Both the position numbers and the translations under genes were made by a program. A DNA stretch of 64,000 nt from Angiostrongylus vasorum (lineage: Eukaryota > Nematoda > Chromadorea > Rhabditida > Metastrongylidae): positions 62,001 through 126,000 of the forward strand of contig JADANN010000333.1 of assembly GCA_018806985.1 (NCBI GenBank), in the 5' to 3' direction. Of the stretch, positions 44,819 to 58,312 are shown in pieces. Every line of letters begins with the position of its first letter. Within the stretch, counting starts at the first letter, position 1. The notes under the pieces were generated by a model. The model did not search any database and was not told where the DNA came from. It worked only from the letters and a program-made list of their open reading frames with translations.

Positions 44819-45565
44819 AAAACTATCATGGAGCGCTGAATGCTGATGGAATTTATTACGCGATGATTAACATTTCGCCAGATAACAGTTTCATAACACA
44901 CATTCTTTCTGTATATGGAAAGTGTCTCATTGGGACATGTTCTTCATCCCATAAAATTATGTGCAGGTGGTCACACTTTCTAGTCAAAGACAAGCATCAC
45001 AAAGACAAAAAAGCGGCTCCTAAGAAGTCAAAGTCCGTCGAAAAGTTATCCTTCGTACGGTAACTGATGTATTGGCAATCACGTGTTGGCTTATCATGAC
45101 ACAATATCTTCTCAATCACCAAAAAACAAAGATAAAAGTGTAGAGGGGCTCTGCGTTGATCAGTCGTTTTAGGGAAGCTTAGTGAATTAAATTCGATTAT
45201 TTGTCGTGCAAGTGACCCAATGAGTAATCGGACCATATTTGTTTTCTTGGTGAGCGAATGCAAGGTGGTTATGACAATATTCATTTATCCACAATAGCTG
45301 ACCTTTCGGCGGCTTTGCACTTTTCACAGCCTGAAAAGGTGAAAATAATGTGCAATCTCCCCAGCCAAACACTTTCATGTCTTCAGCATGCAAAATTTAT
45401 TGCATAGACTTTTATCACTCGCATAATAAAGAGCCTCTTTTAAACAATGAAATGGAACCACCAACTTCGGATATTGTGAATGATTTGTTTGCTCATCAGA
45501 AATATAGTGAACTATTGATCAATGACGAGGATAAAAGAAATCCGGACCTAGTATTTGGACTATAG
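44819..45565 (+). CDS. Candidate small gene, unknown function
   Basis: An open frame follows a CAG acceptor (44818) and runs to TAA at 45061-45063. It has ordinary composition (YHGALNADGIYYAMINI, a four-cysteine stretch, then a very basic HHKDKKAAPKKSKS tail). A second open frame after a TAG acceptor near 45412 encodes KEPLLNNEMEPPTSDI and ends in TAG at 45563-45565. Whether these are exons of one gene, two genes or chance is not clear; no family was recognised. A SINE-A fragment lies between them. Confidence 0.25.
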
Positions 45566-45599
45566 TTGTGGGCACCTGTCATGGCTGATGTTAAAATTT

Positions 45600-45725
45600 T
45601 CTGTCCTCCTCGACAAACCAATTTCAATTTTCCAGGACCAGAGAGATAGAAGCTTAGTTTGTGGTATGAGAACGAACCTGTGATTATTTGCACTGAGAGT
45701 TACATCTACCCATTGCACTAGATAT
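45600..45725 (-). mobile_element. SINE-A fragment, diverged
   Basis: The body-to-head part can be recognised (CAATTTTCCAGGACCAGAGAG, then CATTGCACTAG). Confidence 0.35.
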
Positions 45726-46451
45726 TGATGCATCTGCCGATATGACAGTCAGCTCATACTCAACAGTATTTTAAACCAGTGAGGTGTTATGAAAGCATAT
45801 TATCTACTTAGAAGCAAGATTTGTGGGGCACAGTCAAACAAAGTGTTCTTGCTATCCGTTCGGATGCGATTATATTAAACCCATTAGGAAACTCCAAAAT
45901 TCACCACATTGTCCATAGTTTGGTCTCAAAAATCGTTGTCTATATTCTCTTTGAATGTCTTCACTAATTTTGCGCAGATCCCAATACTCCCTCCACTCGA
46001 TTAGTTTCACCGCACCAGTCAACCACGAACGGCCTCGGATTCGCGTATATATTCGGCCACTGCTTGAGGATACGTGGTCCTCTTTACGGTTGTCGTTCAA
46101 TGCTGGCCGAGTCGATTTTCTTCATTTAAAAGCCGATCCTGGGATAGCCGTTGCCGTGGTATGGCATTCATAGATCTTTTAGAGCATAGAAAGCTTCTTA
46201 CAGAAATCTAGAAGTAATTACCCAACTCCGCATGGATCGCTGGCCAGGCTTGCCTAATCTGGGTTAGAACTGGGGCTTCAAGAGCGTTGAACGGCATCAC
46301 TACTACTTCGTTACGTTGTTCTCTAAATATATTTCTACCCCACATAAAAGAACTTGCAAACGGAAAATGTATTTTGTTTAAAGTTGCAAGTTAATAGTTA
46401 ACACAGGAAGCTTGTTAGATGATAACTAACCCTTCTAGTCGATTTTTAAAA

Positions 46452-46842
46452 GATACTTACTTACTTGGATACTTGAATGGCGCATCTTCACTGTGCGAGG
46501 CCCAGCATAATTTCCTTTCTCCGTAGATACGCTGATTTAGCCTTTGTGGTTTTTTGGAGTCCCAAGAACAGCCTTGCCACAGTCTGCCCCATGTTGTCAC
46601 CACCACAGGCAGTTGTAGTCCATGTGGATCAGAGGGAGATTTGCCACCATGCGACTAGTTTGACACCAAGATTGTGGTGGATGCTGGTATTGGTTTACTC
46701 TTGGCTGGACATCCAGATAGAAACGCCGTGGTCCTTCTCAACTTGGGAGAACCTGCCGTGGAATGAATCCCCTCGCTGGACATCGCAGTCGGACACCCAT
46801 GAACATCTTCCAGCCACGATGAGGAGGTAAACCATTGGGAGG
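46452..46842 (-). mobile_element. SINE-C copy
   Basis: Full-length copy from TTGGATACTTGAATGGCGC to AAACCATTGGGAGG. Confidence 0.75.
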
Positions 46843-48559
46843 TCTCAAAAAACAAATGAAATAGATTTGCTATAAGGATCCTATTTAGCAAGAGTAGAAT
46901 AAAAATATTATTTAAGTATGAGTACGAATCGAGCAAAGAAAATCAACCCACTCAACATATGGCTTGGAATCAAGCTCTTCTAGAATTGCGTGGATGAAGA
47001 TTGTTCTCATTATGAAACCGCACTATCGTACACAAATACTTAAAGAACGAAAACTGCTGAAAGAATACCTAACTAGAAACAATAAATAAAACAAAAATTA
47101 CACCGATGCATAGTAATATTGCCGAACTAATCAGTGTTACAACGAACAACAGGAAAAACTGAAAAGAATTGTCACTGGATGAATCTACATCCTTGATCGA
47201 ACATATTTGATATCAAATACAAATACAAAACAGTTAACTTCAAGGATATGAATAAAGGCCAACTATGCGTTATCGAACGACAACTGTTAGCTTTTTGTTT
47301 ATGGTCTCATCACTTCCACTCAACAACGTCTCGTCCGCTTTATCTGTTTTGATTATTGCAATCCAATCATATTTCCAGTTTCTGTTCTGGATATTATGAA
47401 ATCCCTGCAGGGAATAGGCAGTAGTGAATATATCCAATTTCCTAGAGAGTATTTTTTATTGATGGTAATGGATACTGTATTCATGTCCATGAGATCGATC
47501 CTCTCTTTCAAATATGTTCTATTGTTATTTCAAAAATCGACTTCCCTTTAACTTTGGCATGAATAAACAACATGCATTTTTCATTATTAAGCTAATACGA
47601 AGTTGATAAAAGTGTTATGATGAGGAAAAACGATTCAAACAAAACATGAGATTGAAGTTATGTCGTTAGTCTATAGAATCCATTTCAATATTTGCACTGT
47701 ACTGACGTTAAACTGACGCGATATCGTGTTCATCTGAGGTTTTATATTGTATTACAAACAAATCCGTTGTTTAAGATCAAGAAAAGTAGTTGAACTTCAT
47801 GAGAACAGGTGTTGTTTGATTTATCTACCCTTTTTCGCTTTCGTCCTCACGGATTTATACCCTATTCTGGAGAGAAAGTGCTCCTCATGAACACGAAACT
47901 TCGTTGTAAACCCATCATTTCATCTCTCAGCAAGAGTAACCAAATCTGTAAAGAAGTTCAACATCCTTATCTAGAAACCTAGATAGGAATTAATTTGCGT
48001 CAAAACTTGTCCTCTGCTGATTGGCAGTTGTGTTGTCCAAAAGTGACAATGATTTCAATGACACACAAGAGTGAATGACTGATGATAACGACCTAGCAAC
48101 ACCCTGGCACGGTTATCTTCATGTTTCCAAGGAAGGCACCAGGTCTAGTAGGGATTGTGCGAAGAATAGCGTAATTAGTGAGAAGTAAGCAGCTCGCACT
48201 GTCAACTTACCAAATTAACGTAACCATTGGTTTACGAAATGTGCAATGTTCATTTGCTGTTATGGCACTACACTTCGTCTGTTGAACAGAGCTTGGAACT
48301 TCAATGACAAAATGATTTTCAAGGTAGATGGCTAGCTATAACCGTTGAAGAATGCATTAATGATCTTATCACCCATACCATTTGTAGTTTTGTAAGCTAT
48401 CGAAAAAGCTCAAGTGGGAAAAAAGTAGACTCCCATTGCCCACAACATTCAACGGAGCATCGCAGTGGAGACGAATATCACAATACATCTGGCGCGATGC
48501 TCTTTCCCTATGTTTTGCAGAAAAAATACAACCACGGGAAGTTCACTAGATGCTACTGC
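46843..48559. other. No gene recognised
   Basis: AT-rich, no frames of note, no identifiable repeat. Confidence 0.5.
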
Positions 48560-48715
48560 ATACGTACTTACTCTAAGCCGAGCTTCTTTATAGAAATGTT
48601 AAACTCCTTCTCAGCTTGGGAGAACTCGTTAGGGGATGAGTCACCTGAACATCGCAGTTCAATATCCAGGAACACTTATCATCTAAGATAAGGTGATGAA
48701 CGATTGGGCATGCAT
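48560..48715 (-). mobile_element. SINE-C fragment (head half)
   Basis: It retains CTCAGCTTGGGAGAACTCG and the head region, diverged. Confidence 0.5.
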
Positions 48716-48979
48716 AGCAGTATTCAGTCAAGTCTTACTTATATCGCTGCAAGCCATTTCTTTAGAAGAGAAGGTTATTAGGACATCCAGTGCAAAGTGT
48801 GTAATTTTGCAATATGAAAGTTTTAAGCACATGTTTCGATCAAATGTACCATTTCGAAGAGCAGATTTTGCTCTTTACTTTAATATTAGTGATTTTTATT
48901 CTCGGACCAACTTATGCTGGCTTTGGGCTATGGGAATTAAAAGAGGAATAAAAGCAAATTGGAGCAAAATTTGCACGAA

Positions 48980-49760
48980 ATAATGATTGCAAAAGCATCC
49001 AAAGAAATCGTTTACAATATCACTTTGTCAAGGAACCGCTAACGATCTTATGGTACAACGGTGGTTTCGAAAATTATACGATAGAGATAGAAGCCTTGAA
49101 GACAAACAGGGTAGGGAAACAACTACTGTTGATAATAAACTATTTAAAGATAATGTAAAACTAGTTGGATAAAGAAAGAAAGGGAAAAGAAAGAAAGGGA
49201 AGAAAAGAGAGAAAGAAAAGAAGAACTAGATGATGTATATCAAGAAACTGTCAGAACTATCAGAACAAGACGTGTATCAAACAGAAGGTACGAAGCTACT
49301 ATAACCTTGTTAGAAAGCCCGAAAACAAAACCTAAAGCATTGATGCAGTAGAGATTGTTTCCATGAAATCAGATCTCCGCTTCTACTGTGCAACCAATCG
49401 AAAATGGTATTCTCAAGATTTGAGAGAATTTAAGGCACACAGGCATTGTCTTACTTCCCATTGCAATGTTTTTGTAATAGTACCCAAGATGGACCTTCTA
49501 CTAACCTCGGCATTGGATTATGAGTTTCATTTTTTTTACTAATGAAAAGTTCTGATGGTTCGTAAACTCGGAAAATGGAACCATTCTCTATAAATTCTTC
49601 AATCTTAGCGAAACATCAGAGTAAAGGAGATTTTAGATTGGAAAACCGAAAACTTCGGTGTCTGCGATCGGCATCAATCAATTGAAACAGGATCAATTCT
49701 AGTGCACAACAAGTAGCCGTCCATGGGCAAAACGAGTTGGAGCACAAAATCATAACCTAT
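48980..49760 (+). mobile_element. Mariner-family transposon remnant 3, N-terminal half
   Basis: The frame at 49020-49170 encodes VQRWFRKLYDRDRSLEDKQG, which matches the helix-turn-helix end of mariner transposases (WFKKFRSGD.SLED). Downstream, broken frames give KLGKWN near 49570 and a weak HNK...W-like stretch near 49700. Between them lies a purine-only tract. Inactive. Confidence 0.5.
49163..49230 (+). repeat. Purine-only (A/G) tract
   Basis: About 65 bases of nearly pure A and G in GAAA/GGAA-type units, inside the third mariner remnant. Confidence 0.8.
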
Positions 49761-50960
49761 CCTTCCTTTCGTCTACAACTCATTAAATACGTTCTTTAAG
49801 CGTCTAGAGATCTTTCTTATTGAAGATACATTTGTGGATCAAGATACTGTCAAAAAGGCTTCGGACCACATTTTCGGATCCAGTGATCCAAACTTCTGTT
49901 AGGGGTAAATGGAAAATTTAATCTTTTAACCCATTGAAAAAATGTTTTCATGCGTATGGTTTTTTGAAGACAAAGATTACTTTCCAAAAGGAAATTGCAG
50001 CATTTCAAACTTTTCGATTAACATCAGGGAATTTCGAGCTTGGCAACTTCTTGTTCGGTCTGTCAAACGCTTCATAGCTTCAGTTACTCTCTGAGATGAA
50101 TATGATTGAAACTTTAAAACAATTAGTCCTATTTTGAGAAACTCTTCAGAAAATGTTTTTAAAAGTGAAAATAAAAAGTAAACAGTTGAATAAAAGCGCA
50201 GTGCAGAGGCGGATTTCAATGCAACTGAATCATGACCGCCGTTTATTGATCGGCTTTTGTAAACAGTGCACTATAAGCTGAAATAAGTGAAAAATCGATA
50301 GCACATTGTCTTAGTTACTGATTGATTAGTGAAGGATGGATTAGCCGGTCCTAAAGAATTTCCCGTGTCCAAGTATGGTCGTAGTGCACAAGACATACAA
50401 CGTCGGTGTGATTTTTACTTGTAAAATAAAAACCCTATTTTGCAATATTTGTTTCCGAAAATGAAGTCCTCAAGTGGAATCTTTTCAAAAAGCTCACTTT
50501 ATTTAAATTTTAGAGGATTGTCCTCATTTGCAACAACTCCGTTTTTTTTCATACTTTTCTTTACAGCATTTCGACGAGGTCATTGTCATTCATTGCGAGT
50601 CATCCAAATCCTTGCTTTTATTTGGTTATTCTTCAGTTCACTTGTAAATTTATGCCACCACTCCTTTTTGCAATATTCAATTGTTTCTAACAAATTGTTT
50701 AAAAACGTTTTTAAAGAATGGTGAAGAAAGTAAGCCTAAAAAATGTGTGTTGTATGTTTTGCTGGACCAAGTACATTTTTTTAACGGCTTTCTAGAGACA
50801 AAAAGCCATTTGTTAAGAACAATGTGCAGGCATCTTTGATAATTTCTGCCTATTTCGCATTGTATTACAATAGAAAATATTCGAACTAAACGAAAAATAG
50901 AACAGAGATATTTGATGTGTTTATATTGCTGAGCTTACACGAGCTTGACAGAGATGCTTA

Positions 50961-51002
50961 ATCGGCTAACGTTTCGACGCCTTCGTCTTCATCAGAGCCG
51001 AC
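50961..51002 (-). ncRNA. Hammerhead ribozyme-like motif (minimal type I)
   Basis: The minus strand reads stem I TCGGCT, core CTGATGA, stem II GACG-AAGG-CGTC, core GAAA, a two-pair stem III (AC/GT), cleavage position after GTT, then the stem I partner AGCCGA. Stem I (6 bp plus a wobble) and stem II (4 bp) are perfect, and both invariant core blocks are intact. Minimal hammerheads with almost no stem III are known from Penelope-like retroelements. No reverse transcriptase was recognised beside it. Self-cleavage is inferred only. Confidence 0.6.
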
Positions 51003-52904
51003 AATACTTGTCGATCTTCGAGAAAATTTCCGTCAGCCTATGAGCTGACGATTTCAGAAGCAGATCAAAAACACCAGTCATATTTTGTTACTTTGTACGT
51101 TCAGCTGCTCTGTGCCTTCTCGGCCACCCAAATACTGGATCACAACAAGAATGGATCAAAATTGGACCAAATAAAAGAAGCAGAAGACTGTCCTCTTCAA
51201 GTAACACAGAACCAGCTGCCATCTCCGTCTATTTGTCTATTTGGTTAGCTCACTGTGTGTTTTAGTTGGAAAACATATCTGCAGCTGCTGAATGCCAGTG
51301 TTGTTTACTACATTTTACTGAATCGGGGAAGTGCAAAGGCTTTGAATAAAGACCCATTTCACTTGAAGATTAATAGGAATGTAGATGTGAACCAATGACG
51401 TCTTCGCAGCACAGCACCGTCATCTGAAATCATATTCGAAGGTTATCTTACGTGAAACGTCAATAACCGTATTCTGTTAAACTGCATACGCGCCTACTAA
51501 CGGCAAATTGTAGTTGTTCTGCGCTTTCCTTCACTTAAGTGCTCACAGAAGACAATTTTGGAAGGGTGTCTTTGTTGAAGATAAAATTTGGGCGTATAAA
51601 CCCTAATACTACGGGATACATTGCTGAAATGTGACCAGAGGGTTCTGCTACGTTACCAGTAGGGAGTCAAAAGAATTGATTTATTTTCGGCCTTTTGAAG
51701 CATCTCCTGTAATGACCGTGACCATCAAGTTGATTTGTACTCCAGTAGCTTCCTAATGCCTTGCAAAGTATTAGAATGAGTGAGCATTGCTTTGCTCACA
51801 AGTGCTTTGTCCTGTTCGATGAAAAAACTGGTACAGCAAACACAGTTCACCTTGGGTAAAATTGCTTTCTGCCCCATTGTTGCATCATTCGGTTGCGACT
51901 ATATACCCTGTTGCTCTGGTCAGAGAAAAGCTCCGACGATCAATCGTAAGTGAAAAACGATATCGAGAAACTTTCCACATCTGGTCAGGTATGTTCTGAG
52001 AAACTTCCATTATTTGGGAAGTGGCGAAAGCTCATGATTATCAATATATTGTGAACATCTTGGACCACTAAATAGATTGGATTTTGAAAAACGTGTCCGC
52101 AGAGTAGCCGAGTTTTTCGCACAACTCAAACAGTGTTCGTTGTTCAGCTGAAATATGCACCCTTATGGTTCAAGAAAGTGAAAGCGAAGTCCATAGAGCA
52201 CTCAAGGTAGAGTTCACATTCTAGACAAGATCCGTAGATATAAAAGAACATAATTTACGTGAAAAAACTAATAGCAGGTAAATGAGGTGGCAGTTTTTTT
52301 TCTTTTACCACGTCCTCAATCTAAGTGATCCGTGTCGTTTTCTACCGAGTCGACCGAGAAGTCGCACTTGCATAAGATACAGTATCTTGTGCACCACAAA
52401 TATATATATGGATGGTAATTAGGAGCTCATAGAAGACTGGCTCAGATTACTTGAGGTGGTAAAGTGGCGTATTAGTTTTGAAAACATCTGACTGATATTC
52501 GAACTTCTGTGAAAAAAACCCTTGATGGTTAGATTAGAATGCGGCCGTGATAATTCAGAAATTGTGTTTCGTGAAGGTTAAATGAGTAGTGTAGAATCGA
52601 AGATTTCCGATCTCCTTATCATTTGTGGAAATAAATCGAAACAGGACACAGAGCGCGAAACGTAAAAGTCTCAGATGTGTTTAGGCCACTCCTAGCTTGT
52701 GTGATTTTTTAGCAGTCTTGTTTGTCTTTGTTGTTCAGAGACTTACCTATAGCGATTGTTCACACTAGTATCTAGTCTGCTCCTAATTAAGCGTTACTTT
52801 TGTATTATTCGAAAACTATCTGATCTTCTTCTTCGTGTGGCTAAGATTTTTTAGTAGACGGAAGCTCTTTTCACCAAACAAATGAAGTTCTTCTTTCTGT
52901 TATT
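51003..52904. other. No gene recognised
   Basis: Almost no open frames. It may hold the body of the element that carries the hammerhead motif, but no reverse-transcriptase motif was seen. Confidence 0.45.
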
Positions 52905-53105
52905 TTATTTTACTTACTGCCCACTACAGTTTTCACGACAAGATATTATTGCAAAATTAATCACAACAGCGCTGAGATATCTGCAAATCTCCGGACAGCA
53001 GGTCTCTGTAGTGGGGGATCGAACACGCTAATACCCTTTCCGGAGGGTAACGCTTTCACCACCACATCACATGCGTCCTTCGTTTCGCTTTTCTCTCAGC
53101 CTGTT
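52905..53105. mobile_element. SINE-B copy, diverged
   Basis: TTACTTACTGCCCACTACAG, then GCTGAGATATCTGCAAATCT and a tRNA-like head with GATCGAACACGC. Confidence 0.55.
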
Positions 53106-53886
53106 ATTTTCATTGACGATTCATCCATATCCGAATAAGGTCTCGTCGAATCTGTTTAATTAGATACTGTTCATTTTGCCGTCACCCAAATAAGTGTTTC
53201 TTCGGAAACCATTGCGAGTGAAGTAGTCCACCATCAGTTCGGGTGCCTCATCTCTTGTAAACGTTTATGTAAACGGTTTTTGCTTCCAAGTTATTGGTAT
53301 ATTGGTTGACTGACTTGTTCATATACTCAGTGATATCAATATACTTTCACCAAAAAAGACGGAAAACGAGGAATTCTCAAAAAAAAAGAACGCACTTTTT
53401 CATGTTTGGCTCTGAAACTTACCACATATCCCGCAACTTCATCTGCCGTTTTTCCCTGTCATATGCTTCTCAATGTTCCTTTATTCCTCTTGCAACCGTT
53501 ACCGATAACCGTCGGCTTCTTTGTGATAGTTTTGTTCGTCACGTGCAAATACAAGATCCAGGTTCCAGCATAGTCTGTTTATGTGAGTGACCATCACATC
53601 TATCCGCATCAGGTGGTTTCCTTCGTAAACGTTGGCACCATTTTTGGAATGCAACTGACAATTCTTTTTCGATCCCGTCTCGCTTCCAACAACAGGACAA
53701 ACTTTTGGCATATTGCCTTGATTGCGCATTTTACTGGATGAGAAGGCTCGTTGATGATTGGTCATTTAGTTTTTTCTCTGTTGTCGTACTCTTTTTTCCC
53801 TAACAAGGAGCTAAATCGTAATCGGCATAATAATATTCATTAAACTCAGTCAAAGCTCTAATACGTTTTTCAATACTTCCATGCAT

Positions 53887-54133
53887 AGAGGCGTATAGTG
53901 CAATGGCTAGAAGTGAAATCCAATGTAAACTTGGCCATTAGTTCGGTAGTGCCTCAAGGGCTAACCAATGTCTTCCATCCGTTCAGCGTCCGCAAATGGG
54001 TACAAGATATTTTTTTTGGAAAGATAAAAGAATAACACTAACTTAATTGTACACGACCACTTTTATAAAGCTTGGAATGGAATTGAACGCAAAGCGCATC
54101 CCACAGAGAATGATCAACGCTCAATACTTTACC
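53887..54133 (+). mobile_element. SINE-A copy, strongly diverged
   Basis: Head (GTATAGTGCAATGGCTAGAAG), body (CCGCAAATGGGTACAAGAT) and end (GAATGATCAACGCTCAATAC) are in order. Confidence 0.5.
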
Positions 54134-54589
54134 ATCCTATGTTTCTATTTCAAAAATTATTCCCACGCCTTCTACATTTAGAATTGAGCGACATAGCTGA
54201 TCATTCCTCTCACATATGACTCGCTTCACTTGTTCTCAATTACGTTAGCGTTTTGTCAACTTGTGATTGAATTGAGCCATTCTGTGTAAGATACGGCCAA
54301 CTATTGATAGATGCCACCATGGGCAATCAAATAAAAAATTTGATATGGTCCTATTGCACAATAATAGCGTGAAGGTCGGCGATTATTACTGTATCGGAAC
54401 AAGAATAAAGTGTATTGCAAAGGAAAAGGAAAGAAAAGGCGGTCATTATGGCTTGTCATTGTTGGTCTCCAGATTCAGTTCCAAAAAATTCTTCGAAAAA
54501 CATAGACATTATTAGACATATTCTCGCCGTTGTCTTTGGGTCGAAATTTCAGTAATCGACCAACTAACTACGGACCACAGCCAAGATTC

Positions 54590-54765
54590 TGAGAAAAGAG
54601 CTAAACTCGGAACCTCAGTTGGGCTTCGAGCACGCGTCTACCCTTTCCAAGGGCTAACGTTGGGGGGCGGAGGTTCCGTGATTTGCTCATAACCAACATC
54701 CTTGTGATTGTATTTCATATACCACCCTGCCGTGAAAAACGAATAGCCAGTAAGTAAAAGTTAAG
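54590..54765. mobile_element. SINE-B-related fragment, diverged
   Basis: It carries TTCGAGCACGCGTCTACCCT, a lost arm, and a tail with CACCCTGCCGTGAAAAACGA and CCAGTAAGTAAA. Confidence 0.4.
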
Positions 54766-55479
54766 CATTGTAATAACAACAGACTGTTAACAGAGGAGCG
54801 AACTTACCCGTTGTGATCTCGACAATTCTGAGATACTCATAACAAGGGATTCCAGGATGATCATCACTGCTGCTCGCAGCCATGTTCTCCATATCATGTT
54901 ATTGTTCTGCTCCCTGTGGCCACTGGCAAATTTTTCAAGCTATTTATTCATCTTTAATAGTAATTTAGTTTTAGTAAAGGCCTTTAACTTTTTGGAATCA
55001 TTCGTGTCGTGTTCAGTCTTCGTCTTTGTTGTTTACAGCGATGAAAAAACCGTTCCAACTTTTCGTTCCATGTTTCTTTAACTTTTTTCTTTCTTTCGAA
55101 ACGTGTGGAATTGGCTCATGCTATATGATTCATTGCTAAAATTACTAAGCATTGCTCAGGAAGAATGAATTCTGTCCGCTTTCGATAGGAAGATCGGTGT
55201 GCTATTGAAAACAATGTACATGAGAAACAGAACTGTTCCTCACATATGCATTCATCACCTGAGTCAGAGTCATGATGTCAACAATACATTCGAGAGTTGA
55301 AGAGATACATAGGAGGAGGCGACCGGCTGAAAGAGCTTTCAAGAAAATCGGTGCTGTTCTAGGAAAAATTGAGAGCATCTGAATCTGTTCTTATTTCCAC
55401 TTTGCTAAGAAGCCTTGTCACTAATTGAGATAAATGTGCAGCCATCGTCAATGAACATGTTGTCCTGAAGATAAAAGAT

Positions 55480-55752
55480 GGAAGGTTAAAACATCTTGAG
55501 CTAACCAATCCCTTAAGAATTCGCCATGCATTCGACTTTACCAATCATTTCAGAGGTGACTGAATGTATATTTGGCGTGTACAAGGATTTATGGTCTCCT
55601 ACCGTTTTATTAAGTGTGCGTTTTTAACCTCCCAGACAATTCCTGTTCTAACCTCAGGTGGTGGGGAACTTGCCAAGCCCGGAACGTGGCATGGAACCGA
55701 TGACTACGTATGCATTGCAGAACACCTCTGACCACTGCGCTATACGTGACCA
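55480..55752 (-). mobile_element. SINE-A copy
   Basis: Full-length diverged copy: AATCCCTTAAGAATTCGCCA through CCACTGCGCTATACGTG. Confidence 0.65.
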
Positions 55753-56282
55753 CATTATAAAGATGACGGCCAAAGTACTATATTTGACTTAGTTCAAAGA
55801 AGGAAAGAGAGTTCAGAGCACGTAAATGATCGAAGATCAGTGATCATCCCTCAGTGATGGGATTTCGAAGATCAATTGTGGGTCGCATCCACGATCCATC
55901 TCAACGACAGTCGGTGTACAAATGCTGCCTGCCACTGGATTCCGTGTCGGATGTCAAGAGCACATCAGAGTTCCATCGACCCGACTGAGTGTGTCCATTA
56001 TTAGGAAACCAAACTGAAATTGTATTTTCAGTTGAAAATTGTAGTATACATCGTTCATTCAATCGACAACGGGACTGCTCAACTCTAGAAGGCACGACAG
56101 AACAACGGAGACTTCAATGAGGAGATTGGGACCAGTCAACGGTCAGTGGTTAACGGCGGGAATCTTTTTATTCTATCTGTCAGTTTACGACGACGTAATT
56201 CTATCTAAATAATTTTCTATTCAGACTTTAATTTATAGAATTTCATTGTCATGCGTTATGACTAGTCGCGCTCTCCCACTAC

Positions 56283-56427
<145 letters not shown>

Positions 56428-57007
56428 TCATCTTTTTATTTGTGAGTTGACCTATTTGAAACAAAATGTGCATTTCACCGATTTGAACGTAGGATGCGGG
56501 ATCGCATTGATTTTAGAGGTTGGTCGGAGTCCGTAGATGATCATCTTCATAGACGAGGAGATCCGATATCTCAGTACAATTTAGTATCCCATCGATTCTC
56601 GACAATCATTGAAGTTCTTCATCTTTCCTCTCAGCATACTTCATGTCTCTACCTAGCTCTAACGCGAAAATACTTCGAACTTGCTAGTTTCCTACCATAT
56701 CGAACCACCTGTGCATTATTTTTTCCTCTGAACATAAGCGAAGGTGAAAAATCATGATGAGTATAGTCATTTGTCGGATTACAGTAAGTGAGAACGTATT
56801 TACAGGATTCTTAATTCATTTCTTTTACGTAATTTGATGAAATTTTGACAACATACAACCACTTACAAAGGTGGTGACGTTTGTTATTTACTTATCGTCG
56901 TTCGATGGTGGTCCGGTTCTCTTCACGTACGATGGTATATCGGTGAAAATCAGCACAAAAAATTTTCATTTTGCATGATCACCACAACCTATCAGCTTTC
57001 ATTCACT

Positions 57008-57135
57008 CGCTCACTCATTCATTTCATTCGTTCATTCATTCATTCATTCAGCCATTCATTCATCCATTCATTCATCTATTCATTCATCCAATCATCCATT
57101 CATTCATTCATTCATTCATTCATTCATTCATTCAT
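57008..57135. repeat. (TTCA)n microsatellite
   Basis: TTCA tetramers with scattered TCCA, TCTA and GCCA variants. Confidence 0.95.
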
Positions 57136-57928
57136 CTCCCTTCCAAATGCTTCACATTATGCACGCAAACGATTAGACGTGATGGGCTCATAGTTTTCTC
57201 TTTTTTTCTCGTCTTTCATCGTTACGCTTTTCAATAAATGTAGTTTTTCATGGTGTTTATTTCGGTGAAAAATATTCCGGTTTTGGTCGAGTAATTATGA
57301 AGCACTCAACTGCGATTTACTATACATCGCCATGTGGATTATCTACCATCGTGTCATTCATTCTCAATGCTATATCATCCCATACCAATCTGCTGGCTAT
57401 TATTATACGATACCAGCATACAGTGAAACGTCTCGTGCCTGTTTCTTATCGTTAACAGTATCCTTCAGCAGTGATAATTTCATTTTATTATTATTTACAA
57501 AGAGGAACTACCATAGACATCGTGTCTGTTCACATTTGTCTGAGCAGAGATCAATCACTCCACCTTTCCCTCTTTCCAATCTTTCTTCATCATCAAATCC
57601 TATCACTAAAAATAATTATAGCACAATAGTCTGAAAAAAATTACCACAAAACATTGATGTTTCGGCGAGTTTAACGGAGTGATTTGTTAGCAAGAAATTC
57701 TCTGAGTCGCAATTCCGCCGTGCCGATTCAAAGCTGAAAGTTTCGTTCAGGGGATTGGCTTTTATGACATTCTTAATCATCGCTGACTTTTATCAATGTT
57801 GCCGTTACGCCTATTACTATCGCTAAAACATATAGTCTTTGCTTGTAAGCCTTATGTAGTGCATATACCTGTATAGTACCAAAAGAAATTCAATCTTTCT
57901 TTGATTTAGACATAGAGGATCAAGTTTG

Positions 57929-58312
57929 TCAGCTTTTTCGTTCGCGATAAACCGCAAACATGATGGAAATAACACGCGAAAGTGAGTTATAGACATCTTC
58001 ATCTTTTATAAACTTCGGTGGCTTCTTATCAAGAATTTGTAGATGGAACTTCCTTTCCATCACGTATAAATCACATGGAAAATATTCATGTAAGTTTCTA
58101 AATTGATTTGGTAAAGCTTCTTTTGCTCTATAACAAGCCCAGATACGGCAATGATTAGGACAGGTTGGTTGATGCGTGGTAGTATGAAGTGCATGGTCTG
58201 TTCTGCCGGTGCATCTCCAAAAGTTTACAGGAATGACAAATGAAAGCTTCGGACCCGGCCCTGTGTGTTGGTGTTGACGTAGAGATGTTTTTTGAGTAGA
58301 GCTATGACTCAT
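57929..58312 (-). CDS. Uncharacterised 127-codon open frame
   Basis: A single ATG-to-stop frame of 127 codons, the longest low-bias frame in the distal region. It contains cysteine/histidine-bearing segments (RCTGRTDHALHTTTHQ, CPNHCRIWACYRAKEAL) and a charged C-terminus. No known fold or motif was recognised, no flanking exons were identified, and the frame may be chance. Confidence 0.2.
   Translation of the reverse strand: MSHSSTQKTSLRQHQHTGPGPKLSFVIPVNFWRCTGRTDHALHTTTHQPTCPNHCRIWACYRAKEALPNQFRNLHEYFPCDLYVMERKFHLQILDKKPPKFIKDEDVYNSLSRVISIMFAVYRERKS

Noticed and set aside
53499..53765. 88-codon minus-strand frame with CPVVGSETGSKKNC
   Set aside because: Looks briefly protein-like but has no flanking exons, and a plus-strand frame overlaps it; not enough support to call.
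57008..57135. TTCA direct repeats considered as a CRISPR-like array
   Set aside because: Uninterrupted tetramers without spacers in a eukaryotic genome; a microsatellite.
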